DNA of 28,958 nucleotides from assembly GCA_009602725.1 (NCBI GenBank), contig WELB01000422.1:1-28958 (forward strand), given 5' to 3'. Below, piece after piece: positions 18,001 to 23,844 of this stretch; position 1 is the stretch's first letter; each line of letters opens with the position of its first letter. Position numbers and translations under genes: made by a program. The notes under the pieces are model-generated. The model was not told where the DNA came from. It made no database searches and saw only the letters and a list, made by a program, of their open reading frames with translations. The DNA is from Spirogloea muscicola (taxonomy: Eukaryota; Streptophyta; Zygnematophyceae; Spirogloeales; Spirogloeaceae).

Positions 18001-20866
18001 GAAAGTTGTTGACTCTGCCTCAGAGTTAAATGCTTCGGGTCTTGACCTTAGCTTTCTGATTCTGATCTCTGGCGCAGCAAATCCTCCAAGTCTCATCTTT
18101 GCATCAGCCCTCACCTTTCCCCTCTGACAAGCACCTTAGGCTCATATGCTGGGGGCCGTTGTTGCATGTGCAACCATAGTATAAGCAATCGGGTGTCCTT
18201 ATACTCTATCTATGCATCATGCACATGGAGGCCGACTATTACTTGCTCACGTTCTGCAGCAATCGCTGATGAACGTCAGAAGCAGTGAAGACGTCGAAGT
18301 ACAAAGTTGCTCTAGTCGTATGCAACTCAGCTTGCACAATTTGCACCTGCCATGCATGCGCAGGCAAACAGCGAGCAGGGGGCGGCCAGGCGGCCGCGCG
18401 AAGCCATCGCGGTCGTGCCGGACGCGACGTGCCGCCTGGTGAGCGCGGCGGCATGCGTGTACGTGGACAGCTCCGGCGCGCGGCTGCTCTGCGAGATTGA
18501 CACGGCGGCCGTGCGGTTTGTGCACACGCTTCTGAAGGAGCCGGTGTGCCTCCGGCTTGGCGTCCGGCGGCTCTCAGACGTGGTGCAGGAGGTAGGTCCT
18601 TTGACGTAGAGTTGCAAGAAGCCAATACACGGCTAAGTGTAGGATGCTTTCTGCGCCACCCACATCATCTCCTGTCGATCAACGTCAAAGAATCCTGTGT
18701 CAGATGAGGAATCTCTTGGGATGCCTGTCTCAGTTGCTGTATGCAGAAGTCCAAGCAGACTCCTATCAGCCTGCCCTGAGTGTTTGACTTGCTGCTGCCA
18801 GGTGCTCGATATGTCCTGCACCCTTGAGGCCGTGGACAGCATCGGCAACATCCACCTTGCAGAGGTGGCCAGCCAGATCTGCAGCGACTCGTTCGTGGCA
18901 GCGGCATGGAGCGCAGTGCGGGACTTCCAGGAGGCAGTGCCGGCTCTCAAAGACCTCCAGAGGTGATCACATAGCTCTTCCACTGGTAACCTAGTTGCAT
19001 GATGACTTTCCAAACACCCTGATATGATTAGAAAACGCTGACTCTTTAGTGAATCGTTCTACCAGTTCCATGGTACATATGCCTCGTAACTACGCAATGT
19101 CTCAAGGTATCCATTGTGCTTGACAGTCAGATGCTTCAAGGTGATCATTTTTGCCGCCGCATTTTCTTTCCGCTTGAAGTAGCATTCAATGCTCAATTGC
19201 ATTTCGGCAATGTGGTTATATTGCAGGGGCGACTTGGTCCGGGCGCTGAACTCAGCGGTAGGCGGCCTAAGATTCGTGAGGAGACTCTACACGCGCTTTG
19301 TCTTGCTGCCGCACCACCCAGGCGGCCAAGTCGTCGACGTGACCCGGCACAGCAGAGCGCCGGCTGACTCTGAGGCGTGTCCCGACGACTTCGAGGAGGC
19401 CTCGGGCGGGGCCCGGCACAGGGTCTTTGACTTTGTGGACCGCGGGCAGGGCCTGATCTACGTGGCGGCCCCGCCGCCAGGTGCCGCCCTCTCAGTTGCT
19501 CATCTACTTGCAGCGGTCTTGAGTAGATTCCTCGGAGCGCCGCTGCTGCCGCTCGCCGCGTTCCTTGACTCTCCGGCGGGCGCCGAAAGTTGCGTCCGGC
19601 GGGTGCTAAGGCTCGGCGGCAACTTTGAGAGGGACATGGTCGATTCCGGCAAGTCCCCGTCGGCCGCCGGCGAGGCGGCGCTGGGCTCGGAGCTCGCGCC
19701 GGAGGACGCGGCGCTCGTGGCCATCACGCCGCTGCGGCCGTTCCTCGCCGGCGAGATCGTGGCGTGGCGCCCCGATGGCTTAGCCGACAGGGCGCCCGTC
19801 GGCAACGGGCTGCGGTATGGCCGCGTGGCCGAGGACACGAGGCCCGGCGCCGGCCAGGCGCTGTCGCGCGTGCCCACCGAGGTCGCGCCCGGCGAGGTCT
19901 GCGACCTCCTCTCGACGGCCGTGCTGTCGTTCAAGAGCACAGCGGCTGCGGCGCTGCCGGGGCCGCTGGCGCTGGCAGCCCCGGAGGAGGCGGTCACGGA
20001 AGTGGCGGCAACATCCCAGGCGTCTGCTGTTGCAGCCGAGGAATTACGATCCAGTGGCGCTGCCAAACCCAAACCCCGGGAACGGCAGCAGGTACGAGCT
20101 ACTGCTGCATACAGACACAAAAACCAAGGCTGCTGATAGACCATACTGTGTATAGACAAAGGCTGCTGTACATTGATCCACATTGATTTACATTGATCTA
20201 AATTGATCTACATTGATCTACATCGTCTACATTGATAGCATCAGGGGGGTGTCCTTGTGATCACTCGTATTCATGTATCTCAACAGTCTCTGGTGGTCGC
20301 CGGCTATCCTTCAGGCAGTCCCAGCGAGCGAGGTTGCAAGGGCTGTGCGCGACATGCTGGCAGCCACCGGCCTGCCCATGGGCGCTGAGCAGGGTGCGCT
20401 GCTAGAGAGGGCGTTGGCGCTGCAGGAGCAGCTCGCGGCTGCAGACATTGCCATCGTCCTTGAGCAGGTAAGCCTTGCTAGGATAGTTCAGACTTTGACA
20501 TAAGTAAGCAAACCCAAAACGTACGCAGTAAAGCGCAAGGTCTGCTTACCACCAAGCGTGCCAAAAATGTATGCCAGCAACTTGAAGACTTCTGGTGCCT
20601 TTAACAGGTCTACGGTTTGTCAATGTCCTTCTTGTGCTAATTCTTGTTCTGAAAACCAAACCGATGTGCAGCGGAAGGCGGAGGCGGCTGTCCAAGAGGC
20701 CGATGTAGCACGTGCCAATTGGCAGTGCGGCATCTGCCATGCAGCGGAGGTGGCCGCTGCACTCTCGCCATGCGGCCATGTGCTCTGCTGTGTGCACTCA
20801 TCAAGCCGCAGGTGCCCCTACTGCCGCGGCCCTGTTGCGAGCGCGCTCAAGCTGTTCAAGCCGTGA
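1..20866 (+). CDS. Sacsin-like giant protein with C-terminal RING finger (33 exons, 5' end outside window)
   Basis: Seen: 33 exons joined in frame encode 3,243 residues followed by TGA. Coding coordinates: 1-74, 497-702, 1116-1346, 1750-1940, 2233-2387, 2960-3125, 3452-4135, 4679-4868, 5188-5576, 6021-6697, 7284-7578, 8107-8375, 8740-9030, 9326-9606, 10012-10134, 10402-10550, 10887-11118, 11461-12123, 12650-13066, 13400-13732, 13874-14443, 14791-14890, 15204-15361, 15503-15649, 15820-16292, 16747-16975, 17317-17455, 17694-17992, 18364-18591, 18802-18962, 19227-20091, 20315-20467, 20672-20866. Known: plant and algal sacsin-like proteins combine Hsp90-like ATPase repeats with a C-terminal RING and exceed 4,500 residues, so roughly the first 1,400 residues lie upstream. 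Signature stretches include PVANGTRLVPP, GYQRLNPNELL, LRSPPPLATVLTHLQ and PCGHVLC. Inferred role: large cochaperone-like scaffold with possible ubiquitin-ligase activity. Introns run 141-586 bp; 17 are phase 0, 7 phase 1 and 8 phase 2. Those without a separate entry show nothing notable. Confidence 0.93.
497..702 (+). CDS. Sacsin-like gene, exon 2
   Basis: Residues 25-93; acceptor GTCAG|CTCC, donor ACC|GTAAGC, phase 1 in and 0 out. Contains YHGLWPPRPSEL and LPVVFTNAGGGRWIT, matching the part of a sacsin repeat in which a short W/P-rich segment precedes a GGG-x-W motif. Confidence 0.88.
763..821 (+). repeat. Degenerate TTTAGGG-like tract in intron 2
   Basis: A run of imperfect TTTAGGG, TTAGGGG and TTAGG units within the intron at 703-1115. 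It resembles plant-type telomere repeat but is too divergent and too short to be a chromosome end. Confidence 0.6.
1116..1346 (+). CDS. Sacsin-like gene, exon 3
   Basis: Residues 94-170; acceptor TGCAG|CCC, donor AAG|GTCAGG, phase 0 on both sides. Starts PKRAVFPDAS and contains VGLPVAYTPSAIIAGF, the usual continuation of the repeat after the GGG-x-W segment. Confidence 0.88.
1750..1940 (+). CDS. Sacsin-like gene, exon 4
   Basis: Residues 171-234; acceptor CTCAG|TAT, donor ACAG|GTACAC, phase 0 in and 2 out. Encodes YCLSDLADL followed by LQGLPLIPLADGSYGTF, a strongly recognisable sacsin signature. Confidence 0.9.
2233..2387 (+). CDS. Sacsin-like gene, exon 5
   Basis: Residues 234-285; acceptor GGCAG|GTCA, donor CCAG|GTACAC, phase 2 in and 1 out. 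Contains GGTNLQLLSPAVL and RLLPPAWRGRAAVEW, the tNLqlL and llP-x2-W segments of a sacsin repeat. The preceding AG at 2073 would bring an early stop, so the later acceptor was chosen. Confidence 0.87.
2527..2598 (-). repeat. Degenerate CCCTAAA-like tract in intron 5
   Basis: Imperfect CTAAACCCT and CCCTAAA units, the reverse complement of TTTAGGG, in the intron at 2388-2959. Same kind of element as at 763-821 but opposite orientation. Weaker traces occur at about 7010-7055, 10666-10712 and 12186-12210, also in introns. Confidence 0.55.
2960..3125 (+). CDS. Sacsin-like gene, exon 6
   Basis: Residues 286-341; acceptor GTTCAG|AGGC, donor GGCAG|GTGTCA, phase 1 in and 2 out. Contains GQPSMEWLRRLW and FGEWPLLPVAGGRLVRL, the QPS-x2-WL and WPLLP signatures. 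A second in-phase acceptor six bases downstream (start 2966) would drop two residues, so the left edge is uncertain by 6 nt. Confidence 0.85.
3452..4135 (+). CDS. Sacsin-like gene, exon 7
   Basis: Residues 341-569, one of the longest exons; acceptor GGCAG|CTGG, donor CGAG|GTGTGT, phase 2 on both sides. Starts WTENVASVLQLAGCQIL and ends LVGLAFVPTAAGALCTPS, the FVPT-x-G-x-L segment that precedes an LYDP motif in sacsins. Long open frames on the opposite strand here are by-products of GC-rich codon use. Confidence 0.92.
4679..4868 (+). CDS. Sacsin-like gene, exon 8
   Basis: Residues 569-632; acceptor GGCAG|TCTG, donor GAG|GTGCGC, phase 2 in and 0 out. Starts with the conserved LYDPRVGELQALLD and contains FFPAAEF and a long helix, as in other sacsins. 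Confidence 0.9.
5091..5122. repeat. Perfect 15-bp inverted repeat with 2-nt centre, intron 8
   Basis: The arms 5091-5105 and 5108-5122 (starting GCTTATGGGC) are exact reverse complements around GT. It sits 65 bases upstream of exon 9 and would form a very stable hairpin in the pre-mRNA or a cruciform in DNA. Confidence 0.9.
5188..5576 (+). CDS. Sacsin-like gene, exon 9
   Basis: Residues 633-762; acceptor ATCAG|GAG, donor GGAG|GTACTA, phase 0 in and 2 out. Contains SFWQTMANTSWCPVLAARP and PWEDLWLVSG, matching the fW-x-L-x-n-x-W-x-PV and D-x-WLVS segments of plant sacsin-like proteins. Confidence 0.9.
6021..6697 (+). CDS. Sacsin-like gene, exon 10 (ends at a GC donor)
   Basis: Residues 762-988; acceptor TGCAG|CATG, phase 2 in and 1 out. 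Starts MAILDGQCCSRSLRAKLGW, highly sacsin-like, and ends YLHVVPTHLAG. A Ser/Gly and acidic linker occupies about 6185-6450. The only donor that keeps frame with exon 11 is CAG|GCGAGT, a GC donor; joining gives HLAGFKKLLLAMGVKESF, which matches the family. Confidence 0.88.
7284..7578 (+). CDS. Sacsin-like gene, exon 11
   Basis: Residues 988-1086; acceptor TGTAG|GCTTC, donor ATGG|GTGAGA, phase 1 in and 2 out. Starts FKKLLLAMGVKESF and ends LLFNDAKLDG, the L-x-NDA segment that precedes an Hsp90-like repeat in sacsins. Confidence 0.9.
7891..7965. repeat. Tandem duplication and hairpin in intron 11
   Basis: TTAAGGGCTGAGCTTA occurs at 7891-7906 and 7908-7923, a 17-bp period. Just after it, 7941-7950 (AACATTAGCC) and 7956-7965 form a 10-bp hairpin with a 5-nt loop. 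A further near-duplicate, CCTGAGCCCAGTTGACTT-like, lies at 8028-8046 and 8054-8071, directly before exon 12. Confidence 0.8.
8107..8375 (+). CDS. Sacsin-like gene, exon 12 (start of degenerate Hsp90-like repeat)
   Basis: Residues 1086-1176; donor CTTG|GTTCGT, phase 2 in and 1 out. Encodes LVHPLVPEALAEHLGARSL and then LFDLLEVADKVGARKVDF. The latter aligns with the Hsp90-like LFELVQNADDAGA motif, but the ATP-binding Asn position is Val. The acceptor is the weak CGAGAG|GCTG; the stronger GGCAG at 8091-8095 is out of phase with exon 11, so the left edge is less certain than the rest. Confidence 0.82.
8740..9030 (+). CDS. Sacsin-like gene, exon 13 (degenerate Hsp90-like domain, continued)
   Basis: Residues 1176-1273; acceptor GGCAG|GCCA, donor TCGG|GTCAGC, phase 1 on both sides. 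Encodes GQFQGPAITVAFEGATLT, HYGSGLLGAYAVTDLPAVAS and YIFDPSG, equivalent to the QGPAL, YG-x-G-x2-s-x-Y-x2-D and FDP segments of sacsin ATPase-like repeats. Confidence 0.92.
9326..9606 (+). CDS. Sacsin-like gene, exon 14
   Basis: Residues 1273-1366; acceptor TTCAG|GAGA, donor TGG|GTGAGA, phase 1 in and 0 out. Encodes KKFPDQFTPFDV, the FPDQF-x-P signature, then a region predicted to give GTVIRLPLK, and ends HIVPTLLFMRAVEW. Confidence 0.92.
10012..10134 (+). CDS. Sacsin-like gene, exon 15
   Basis: Residues 1367-1407; acceptor TTCAG|GTG, donor CAG|GTCAGC, phase 0 on both sides. Encodes VTLSVWEAGEEGPEEIF and a basic stretch SEKKWKKFQ. It is accepted because it keeps phase with both neighbours. 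Confidence 0.82.
10402..10550 (+). CDS. Sacsin-like gene, exon 16
   Basis: Residues 1408-1457; acceptor CACAG|GTG, donor ACAG|GTGGGT, phase 0 in and 2 out. Encodes DRWLVAQSCGAGQTREKALD, matching the W-x4-s-x-GaG-x-tRe-Al segment before the LTPVaGVAAH motif. Confidence 0.86.
10887..11118 (+). CDS. Sacsin-like gene, exon 17
   Basis: Residues 1457-1534; acceptor TTGTAG|GAGG, donor AAG|GTAAAC, phase 2 in and 0 out. Encodes HNLTPVGGVAAHVL and AGLPVVVLGDFMVLRGGSVR, both diagnostic of plant-type sacsins. A second in-phase AG (start 10890) would remove one Arg. Confidence 0.9.
11461..12123 (+). CDS. Sacsin-like gene, exon 18
   Basis: Residues 1535-1755; acceptor TTGCAG|GTC, donor CAG|GTCAGC, phase 0 on both sides. 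Encodes AWNTDLLACVREAYQELLAE, then EHAYDFWPRS, VLVDGLVRPLYARLADMSLW and AVKELTPAMLRKLLR, all in the order found in plant sacsin-like proteins. A charged, alga-like insertion lies at about 11700-11770. Confidence 0.92.
12650..13066 (+). CDS. Sacsin-like gene, exon 19
   Basis: Residues 1756-1894; acceptor GGCAG|GTG, donor GAG|GTGGGT, phase 0 on both sides. Starts VDLLDYCCADIHL, equivalent to the leYClsDI segment, and includes DFGRAVLDLGRSTIEEL. A (GAG)n run at about 13019-13036 encodes six consecutive Glu. The middle is low-complexity and poorly conserved. Confidence 0.87.
13400..13732 (+). CDS. Sacsin-like gene, exon 20
   Basis: Residues 1895-2005; acceptor TTGCAG|GTG, donor CAG|GTCGAC, phase 0 on both sides. 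Encodes ELSGVLLPTASSAMSRLGSA and ALGARFVAAAVVERPGL, the ElkG-x2-PTa-x3-L-x-rLG and kFI-x5-v-x-R segments of sacsins. The following 141-nt intron has no in-frame stop, so a longer product could be made if it is retained. Confidence 0.9.
13874..14443 (+). CDS. Sacsin-like gene, exon 21
   Basis: Residues 2006-2195; acceptor TGCAG|GTG, donor CAG|GTGAGC, phase 0 on both sides. Starts VPTAAWLRRFW, completing the GPS-x-eW-x3-FW motif, then FGAYPLLPAVVG. A Ser/Ala/Gln-rich linker covers about 14070-14270, followed by HPWLLPLLKALGVPVYD. Confidence 0.9.
14791..14890 (+). CDS. Sacsin-like gene, exon 22
   Basis: Residues 2196-2229; acceptor GGCAG|TTG, donor GACG|GTATTG, phase 0 in and 1 out. Encodes LAGSLALGTAAISPS and FFTFLASLLSSTSD. 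Little is conserved, but phase fits both neighbours and the join to exon 23 reads SSTSDEAAAAYDTNE. Confidence 0.75.
15204..15361 (+). CDS. Sacsin-like gene, exon 23
   Basis: Residues 2229-2281; acceptor GAGCAG|AGGCC, donor CAG|GTGAAG, phase 1 in and 0 out. Encodes VTVLQLLPIYRTVQG, the conserved vL-x2-LPIY-x-Tv-x-G motif. The next intron is 141 nt with no in-frame stop. Confidence 0.9.
15503..15649 (+). CDS. Sacsin-like gene, exon 24
   Basis: Residues 2282-2330; acceptor TGCCAG|TAT, donor CAG|GTGCCT, phase 0 on both sides. Encodes LYRTLGVQELSNADILARF and LPTFSAQ, matching the LGVqEL-x-n-x-eiy-x-rF-x-LPqF segment. Confidence 0.9.
15820..16292 (+). CDS. Sacsin-like gene, exon 25
   Basis: Residues 2331-2488; acceptor TGCAG|GCG, donor TCAA|GTGAGT, phase 0 in and 2 out. 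Encodes AHWSSLKVNDAVVAALRETE, then FVRPGG, LLDPTVELLSRVF and FPSAEFSSAFWIEVLREAGL, in sacsin order. Confidence 0.93.
16747..16975 (+). CDS. Sacsin-like gene, exon 26
   Basis: Residues 2488-2564; acceptor GTCAG|GTTC, donor CAG|GTAATG, phase 2 in and 0 out. Encodes KFVPALKGVPNPHKFGG, a DWPLVWAAVPVL stretch and ALRLRSPPPLATVLTHLQ, among the most conserved plant sacsin segments. Confidence 0.95.
17317..17455 (+). CDS. Sacsin-like gene, exon 27
   Basis: Residues 2565-2611; acceptor GGCAG|ATT, donor TCAG|GTTGCT, phase 0 in and 1 out. Encodes IVGRNGGENALARWPN and DVLKYLDNSLDQIGS, matching vvGrnGGEdaLA-x-WP. The exon contains no ATG and is easy to miss. Confidence 0.9.
17694..17992 (+). CDS. Sacsin-like gene, exon 28
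   Basis: Residues 2611-2710; acceptor TGCAG|ACAAG, donor CCTG|GTCAGC, phase 1 in and 0 out. Encodes FVPVANGTRLVPPSAIYAKL, MPLAFQLPSQYL and GYQRLNPNELLATLKLLQ, diagnostic for sacsin. The right edge was chosen because it is the donor that keeps phase with exon 29; the open frame itself runs on to 18127. Confidence 0.9.
18364..18591 (+). CDS. Sacsin-like gene, exon 29
   Basis: Residues 2711-2786; acceptor GCGCAG|GCA, donor GAG|GTAGGT, phase 0 on both sides. Encodes AVVPDATCRLVSAAACVYVD, AVRFVHTLLKEPVCLRLGV and RLSDVVQE, the VPD-x-s-x-LV-x-a-x-CvYvD and RFVHp-x-L segments of sacsins. Confidence 0.93.
18802..18962 (+). CDS. Sacsin-like gene, exon 30
   Basis: Residues 2787-2840; acceptor GCCAG|GTG, donor AGAG|GTGATC, phase 0 in and 2 out. 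Encodes VLDMSCTLEAVDSIGNIHLA, and SDSFVAAAWSAV, continuing the conserved region after LSDVV. Confidence 0.87.
19227..20091 (+). CDS. Sacsin-like gene, exon 31 (C-terminal conserved block)
   Basis: Residues 2840-3128, the longest exon; acceptor TTGCAG|GGGC, donor CAG|GTACGA, phase 2 in and 0 out. Encodes FVRRLYTRFVLLP, VFDFVDRGQGLIYVAAPPPG, FLGAPLLPLAAFLDSP and FLAGEIVAWRPDG, then GLRYGRVAEDTRPGAGQAL and LLSTAVLSFKS. This is the pfl-x-GE-vAwR and lrYGrV-x-eD-RP-x-aGqaL block of plant sacsins. The tail is a low-complexity linker. Confidence 0.95.
20168..20237. repeat. 10-bp tandem repeat (TACATTGATC)n in intron 31
   Basis: About seven imperfect copies of TACATTGATC with period 10 within the intron at 20092-20314. 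One copy is interrupted (TACATCGTC). It is likely a minisatellite. Confidence 0.85.
20315..20467 (+). CDS. Sacsin-like gene, exon 32 (pre-RING helix)
   Basis: Residues 3129-3179; acceptor CTTCAG|GCA, donor CAG|GTAAGC, phase 0 on both sides. Encodes SEVARAVRDMLAATGLPMG and LLERALALQEQLAAADI, an amphipathic helical region found just before the RING in plant sacsin-like proteins. Confidence 0.92.
20672..20866 (+). CDS. Sacsin-like gene, exon 33 (RING finger and stop)
   Basis: Residues 3180-3243 and TGA at 20864-20866; acceptor TGTGCAG|CGG, phase 0 in. After a charged helix comes NWQCGIC, then PCGHVLC and RRCPYCRG, ending KLFKP. Zinc ligands are C3198, C3201, C3213, H3215, C3218, H3221, C3227 and C3230. 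A normal C3HC4 RING has Cys at the sixth position; here it is His (codon 20795-20797). The domain suggests E3 ubiquitin-ligase activity, unproven for this family in algae. Confidence 0.95.
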   Translation, partial: RKAEAAVQEADVARANWQCGICHAAEVAAALSPCGHVLCCVHSSSRRCPYCRGPVASALKLFKP

Positions 20867-21172
20867 GCTATACTTCATTCATACCTGGACTCAGGGCTCA
20901 TAAGTAGAATTTGAGATAAAGTCTGCACAGCCTGGTAAACGCCATTGAGGAGGTCCAGCTACTTTTGACTGACGTTCTCTCCTTCTGCTGCAAGACTTGG
21001 CTTAAGGTAGTCTGACCTTTTAATGGCTGACGTTGTTACTTGTGGCCAAAGAGGAGACTCTTGCCATGTCAGCATATTGATCACAGAAATCCTCCTCGAT
21101 TCCACATTGGTATCAAAAAGATGTGAAGGAGAGCACATTAGCCTCCACTTTGTCCATCTTGTGTTCAAACGA

Positions 21173-21177
21173 TGTAA
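21173..21177 (+). promoter_or_regulatory. Candidate TGTAA poly(A) signal of sacsin-like gene
   Basis: First TGTAA after the stop codon, about 307 bases downstream. TGTAA is the usual green-algal polyadenylation signal, and the call depends on the host being a green alga. The span 20867-21438 otherwise shows no coding signal and would be 3' UTR shared with, or facing, the convergent gene. Confidence 0.3.
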
Positions 21178-21438
21178 AGACTGGCTCTTCTACGGCCTAT
21201 AGCCATTGTCACTCATTCTTTGACTGCAAACTGTCTGTTCTTGACTGTGTAGCACTTGTGCATTCTTTCATACTTTGAACATTCTCAAAGATACACCACA
21301 AGATTCCCAGTGTTAGCTGGATGTGCCAGAATATCTGCTTGTGAGGGCGCATTTGAGCAATGCGCAATCGACCAGTATGCTGACTGTGTGACAGTGGAAG
21401 ATTGAGGAATCTTGAATCTGTGCCGGCTACCTGAGATG

Positions 21439-21571
21439 TTATAGTCCAAGATGGCTCGAGACATCACTTTCAACAAGTTGATGAAAATATACCAACTCCC
21501 TTTGCTTCTGAATGAGAGAGTCATTTGCGTTTGAAAGCCGAGCATGCACTTCTTCGAAAGTTGATCTGCTG
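21439..21571 (-). CDS. Unidentified minus-strand gene, last exon
   Basis: Acceptor CTCTTTACAG|CAGC, 44 codons to TAA at 21441-21439. Encodes STFEEVHARLSNANDSL and QKQRELVYFHQLVESDVSS, strongly helical with regular hydrophobic spacing. An ATG within the upstream part of the same frame could instead start a 57-codon ORF (MGCLTLEA...), which I consider less likely. Confidence 0.45.
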
Positions 21572-22929
21572 CTGTAAAGAGAGCAATGCGCTTCTAGAGT
21601 CAAACAGCCCATCCGTGAACCTTAAAGTAGTCCTTCAGCATTCGAGCACAGCGTCCTTCGCAGCTGCCATTTCCTTCCACATTGGTGAAAGAGCACCAAT
21701 GGAATAAGCACCACAAGAGATCATAAGTGAAGCTGCAAGGTCTTCACTCTGTCAGAAGGGTGTGAGTGCAGTTCCAATCATTCACAAGTTCCTGCAATAA
21801 AAACACTACGGAGTACTATAAGCAATCTCTAACGTAGGGGTCGTTGCAGGAGGTCCAAATGCTGGAGACGGCATAGCACCTCAAGGGTGGGCCCCTGAAA
21901 GCGGCAGGCACATCACTTCGTGAGCGCTACCTTGGCAGTAATGTGCTGCTCCTCCAGCTTTGAAGTAAGGCTGCACGGTGATACTTGGAGAACGACAAAG
22001 TGATCCCTGGACAATGACGAAATGCTCCTAGACTGGCGACCGACGCCCAGGGAGCTTCTGGACTCGTTTGCTCAAATTCCTCCGGCAGCTTGCACAGTGT
22101 GCTGTGAGGGCGTCAAGGTAGCAGGGCGAGCAGTCTGACTTCAACTTGCCGGGTCGCTCATTGACCAATATGCGGTGTTCTACTCTCCAGCGTTCCCTTG
22201 CGTTCGTCAGTGCAACTTGCAGCAGGCTGTGCCTTGGCTGCCGCCTCTAACATTGACGAAGTTGTGATTAATCAAGCACCTTACCACTTTCTCTGACTTG
22301 CATTGTTGACTAGAGGTTATTGAGCACAATTACCGTATGCCTGCAGTGAGCAGCACGTCGTATGCTGCTAGCGGAACGACCTTGAGGCACTAGTTGTCAA
22401 GATGGACAGCTTTTGCGCACCATGTTGGAGCAAAGCCATAGCAGTGCGCAAAGAGCGCGCTGCCGGTAGAACTGCGCTCCCACTCTAGCACGTACGACTT
22501 TTGATCTAGTCAATAAGGCCGACCTAAGGGTAACCCTTGGCAACAATCCTGGCTTGGGACATCACTTGCATCCAATTGTTTTCCTGCCTTCCGGCCAGCT
22601 CCCACTGGTCTCGTCACTCCTCTTCATAACTCTGTGATTGTCACCGGCTCAACCGTGGCAGCTGTAGAGTCAAGCAGAGTCCTCCTTGGCCTGTCACGCT
22701 CTCGTACTTCTCCTCATTTGCGAATGTGAGTGGACACCCTTCCTAAGCTTCCCTGGGAGGTACTTACCTTGCCTTCATTAAGTAACGTGTTGCCGTAGAG
22801 CTGGTGCTTCTTTCTGGAGGATAGCTCACACGCGTTTGCAAACTCCAGTGCATGGAGAGCAGCAGCAGCGAAGCAGTCAATGCAGCTAGTGAGTGTGCTG
22901 ACATCAGACACTTGTGGGGCACGCTCCAT
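21439..22929 (-). CDS. Putative nine-exon gene for a 214-residue helical/coiled-coil protein, unidentified
   Basis: Seen on the minus strand: exons 22929-22768, 22471-22421, 22309-22285, 22246-22166, 22134-22041, 21970-21931, 21894-21880, 21791-21748 and 21571-21439 join in frame (645 nt) from ATG to TAA. The first donor is an ideal AAG|GTAAGT; the last exon encodes an amphipathic helix with FEEVHARLSNANDSLIQKQR. The N-terminus starts MERAPQVSDVSTL and is helical and Cys-containing. A middle exon has HCASCRRNLSKRV. The terminal exons are the most convincing; the 25-nt and 15-nt exons are weak and fitted by phase. I do not recognise the family; the N-terminal half vaguely resembles helical-hairpin (TPR-type) repeats. 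No signal peptide or membrane span is seen. It converges on the sacsin-like gene. Confidence 0.42.
22768..22929 (-). CDS. Unidentified minus-strand gene, exon 1
   Basis: 54 codons from ATG (22929-22927) to GGCAAG|GTAAGT. Contains SCIDCFAAAALHALEFANAC and SSRKKHQLYGNTLLNEGK. The donor matches the consensus at all six intronic bases. The frame is also open further upstream as far as a TGA, so an internal-exon reading is possible, but the ATG gives a sensible N-terminus. Confidence 0.5.
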
Positions 22930-23229
22930 ACATGACGTTGTGCACACGGGCCGTGTGCATGTCACCACACAGCAGTGTGGACTGAGTTGAGAAGGTCACT
23001 GCTTTGCATTCATAGGAAAGACTTTTTGAGTTGCTTGCCAAGTAAATGTTGACTGGCCATACAGACGTCTCCCACTAAGCAGCAAAGTCCAGCACTCCTC
23101 TCTACCACAGCCTCCACCTCACCATACCTACAAAGGGTGCTGCGCTTAATCTACGTGCAGGGCGGTTCCACCGATACCGCCAGACTGGCCAGCAGGCTCG
23201 GTCCGCCCAAGCTCAGCAGTGAATGCCTA

Positions 23230-23286
23230 GAAGAAAGTGCTCGCCCATTGAGAGTAGGGGCTGAAAAAGCCAGCCCAAAAAAGAAT
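23230..23286 (+). repeat. Dispersed repeat end, copy 1
   Basis: Begins GAAGAAAGTGCTCGCCCATT and contains a short hairpin (GGCT/AGCC) followed by CAGCCCAAAAAAGAAT. It shares this layout with copies at 25911-25970, 26468-26525 and 28431-28479, and is the most diverged from the consensus in its stem. Confidence 0.8.
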
Positions 23287-23839
23287 CACAAAGGACGAGA
23301 AGGGGGCCAGGGGAAGCGCCAAGAAAAACAAACGCACAAAGAGACAAAGCAGCTACGGATCACTCAGTAACCCCTACTAAGCAGCCTCAGGTCAGAGACG
23401 CTAGGCTCCTGGAAGTGGGTCCCCTGGTCAGAGCCAGAGGCAGCAGTGATGCCTAATACTGCCTGCCCTCCGCCCTGGTGCGAGAACCAGGAAAATGGGG
23501 GGCACGACATGCCAGGAGTGTGTGTCGCGCAGCCCCAGGTGCGAACCACGGCTCCCAAGATCTTGCTCCAACGTGGCAATGGACGGTGCCATCAGTACAA
23601 GCCCTACCGTCAACGTCCCCGCAAATCCATTTACACGGTTGACCACGTACTGGGAAATCGATCACTGATTGGAGCGCAAATAAGAAGGACCAAGACGCTC
23701 CTGCGGTTGATTGCATGGACGTCTTTCTACTTTCATGCTCTACAGTCTCCTTAGCTACCTTACTATGCACTTATACAAGCCTCCAGATGAGATGCTAATG
23801 TACAAACCAAAGCTGTTGGATTTAACAAAGCTCAAACGC

Positions 23840-23844
23840 TTACA
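23840..23844 (-). promoter_or_regulatory. Candidate TGTAA poly(A) signal of the Cys-rich gene
   Basis: TTACA on the plus strand reads TGTAA on the minus strand, about 270 bases past the stop codon at 24113-24111. It is the first such motif found downstream. Weak on its own. Confidence 0.25.

Noticed and set aside
19500-20183. 227-codon minus-strand open frame, and similar ones at 11488-12132 and 13643-14113
   Set aside because: They are antisense to exons 31, 18 and 20-21, with low-complexity Ser/Ala/Arg composition and no recognised family.
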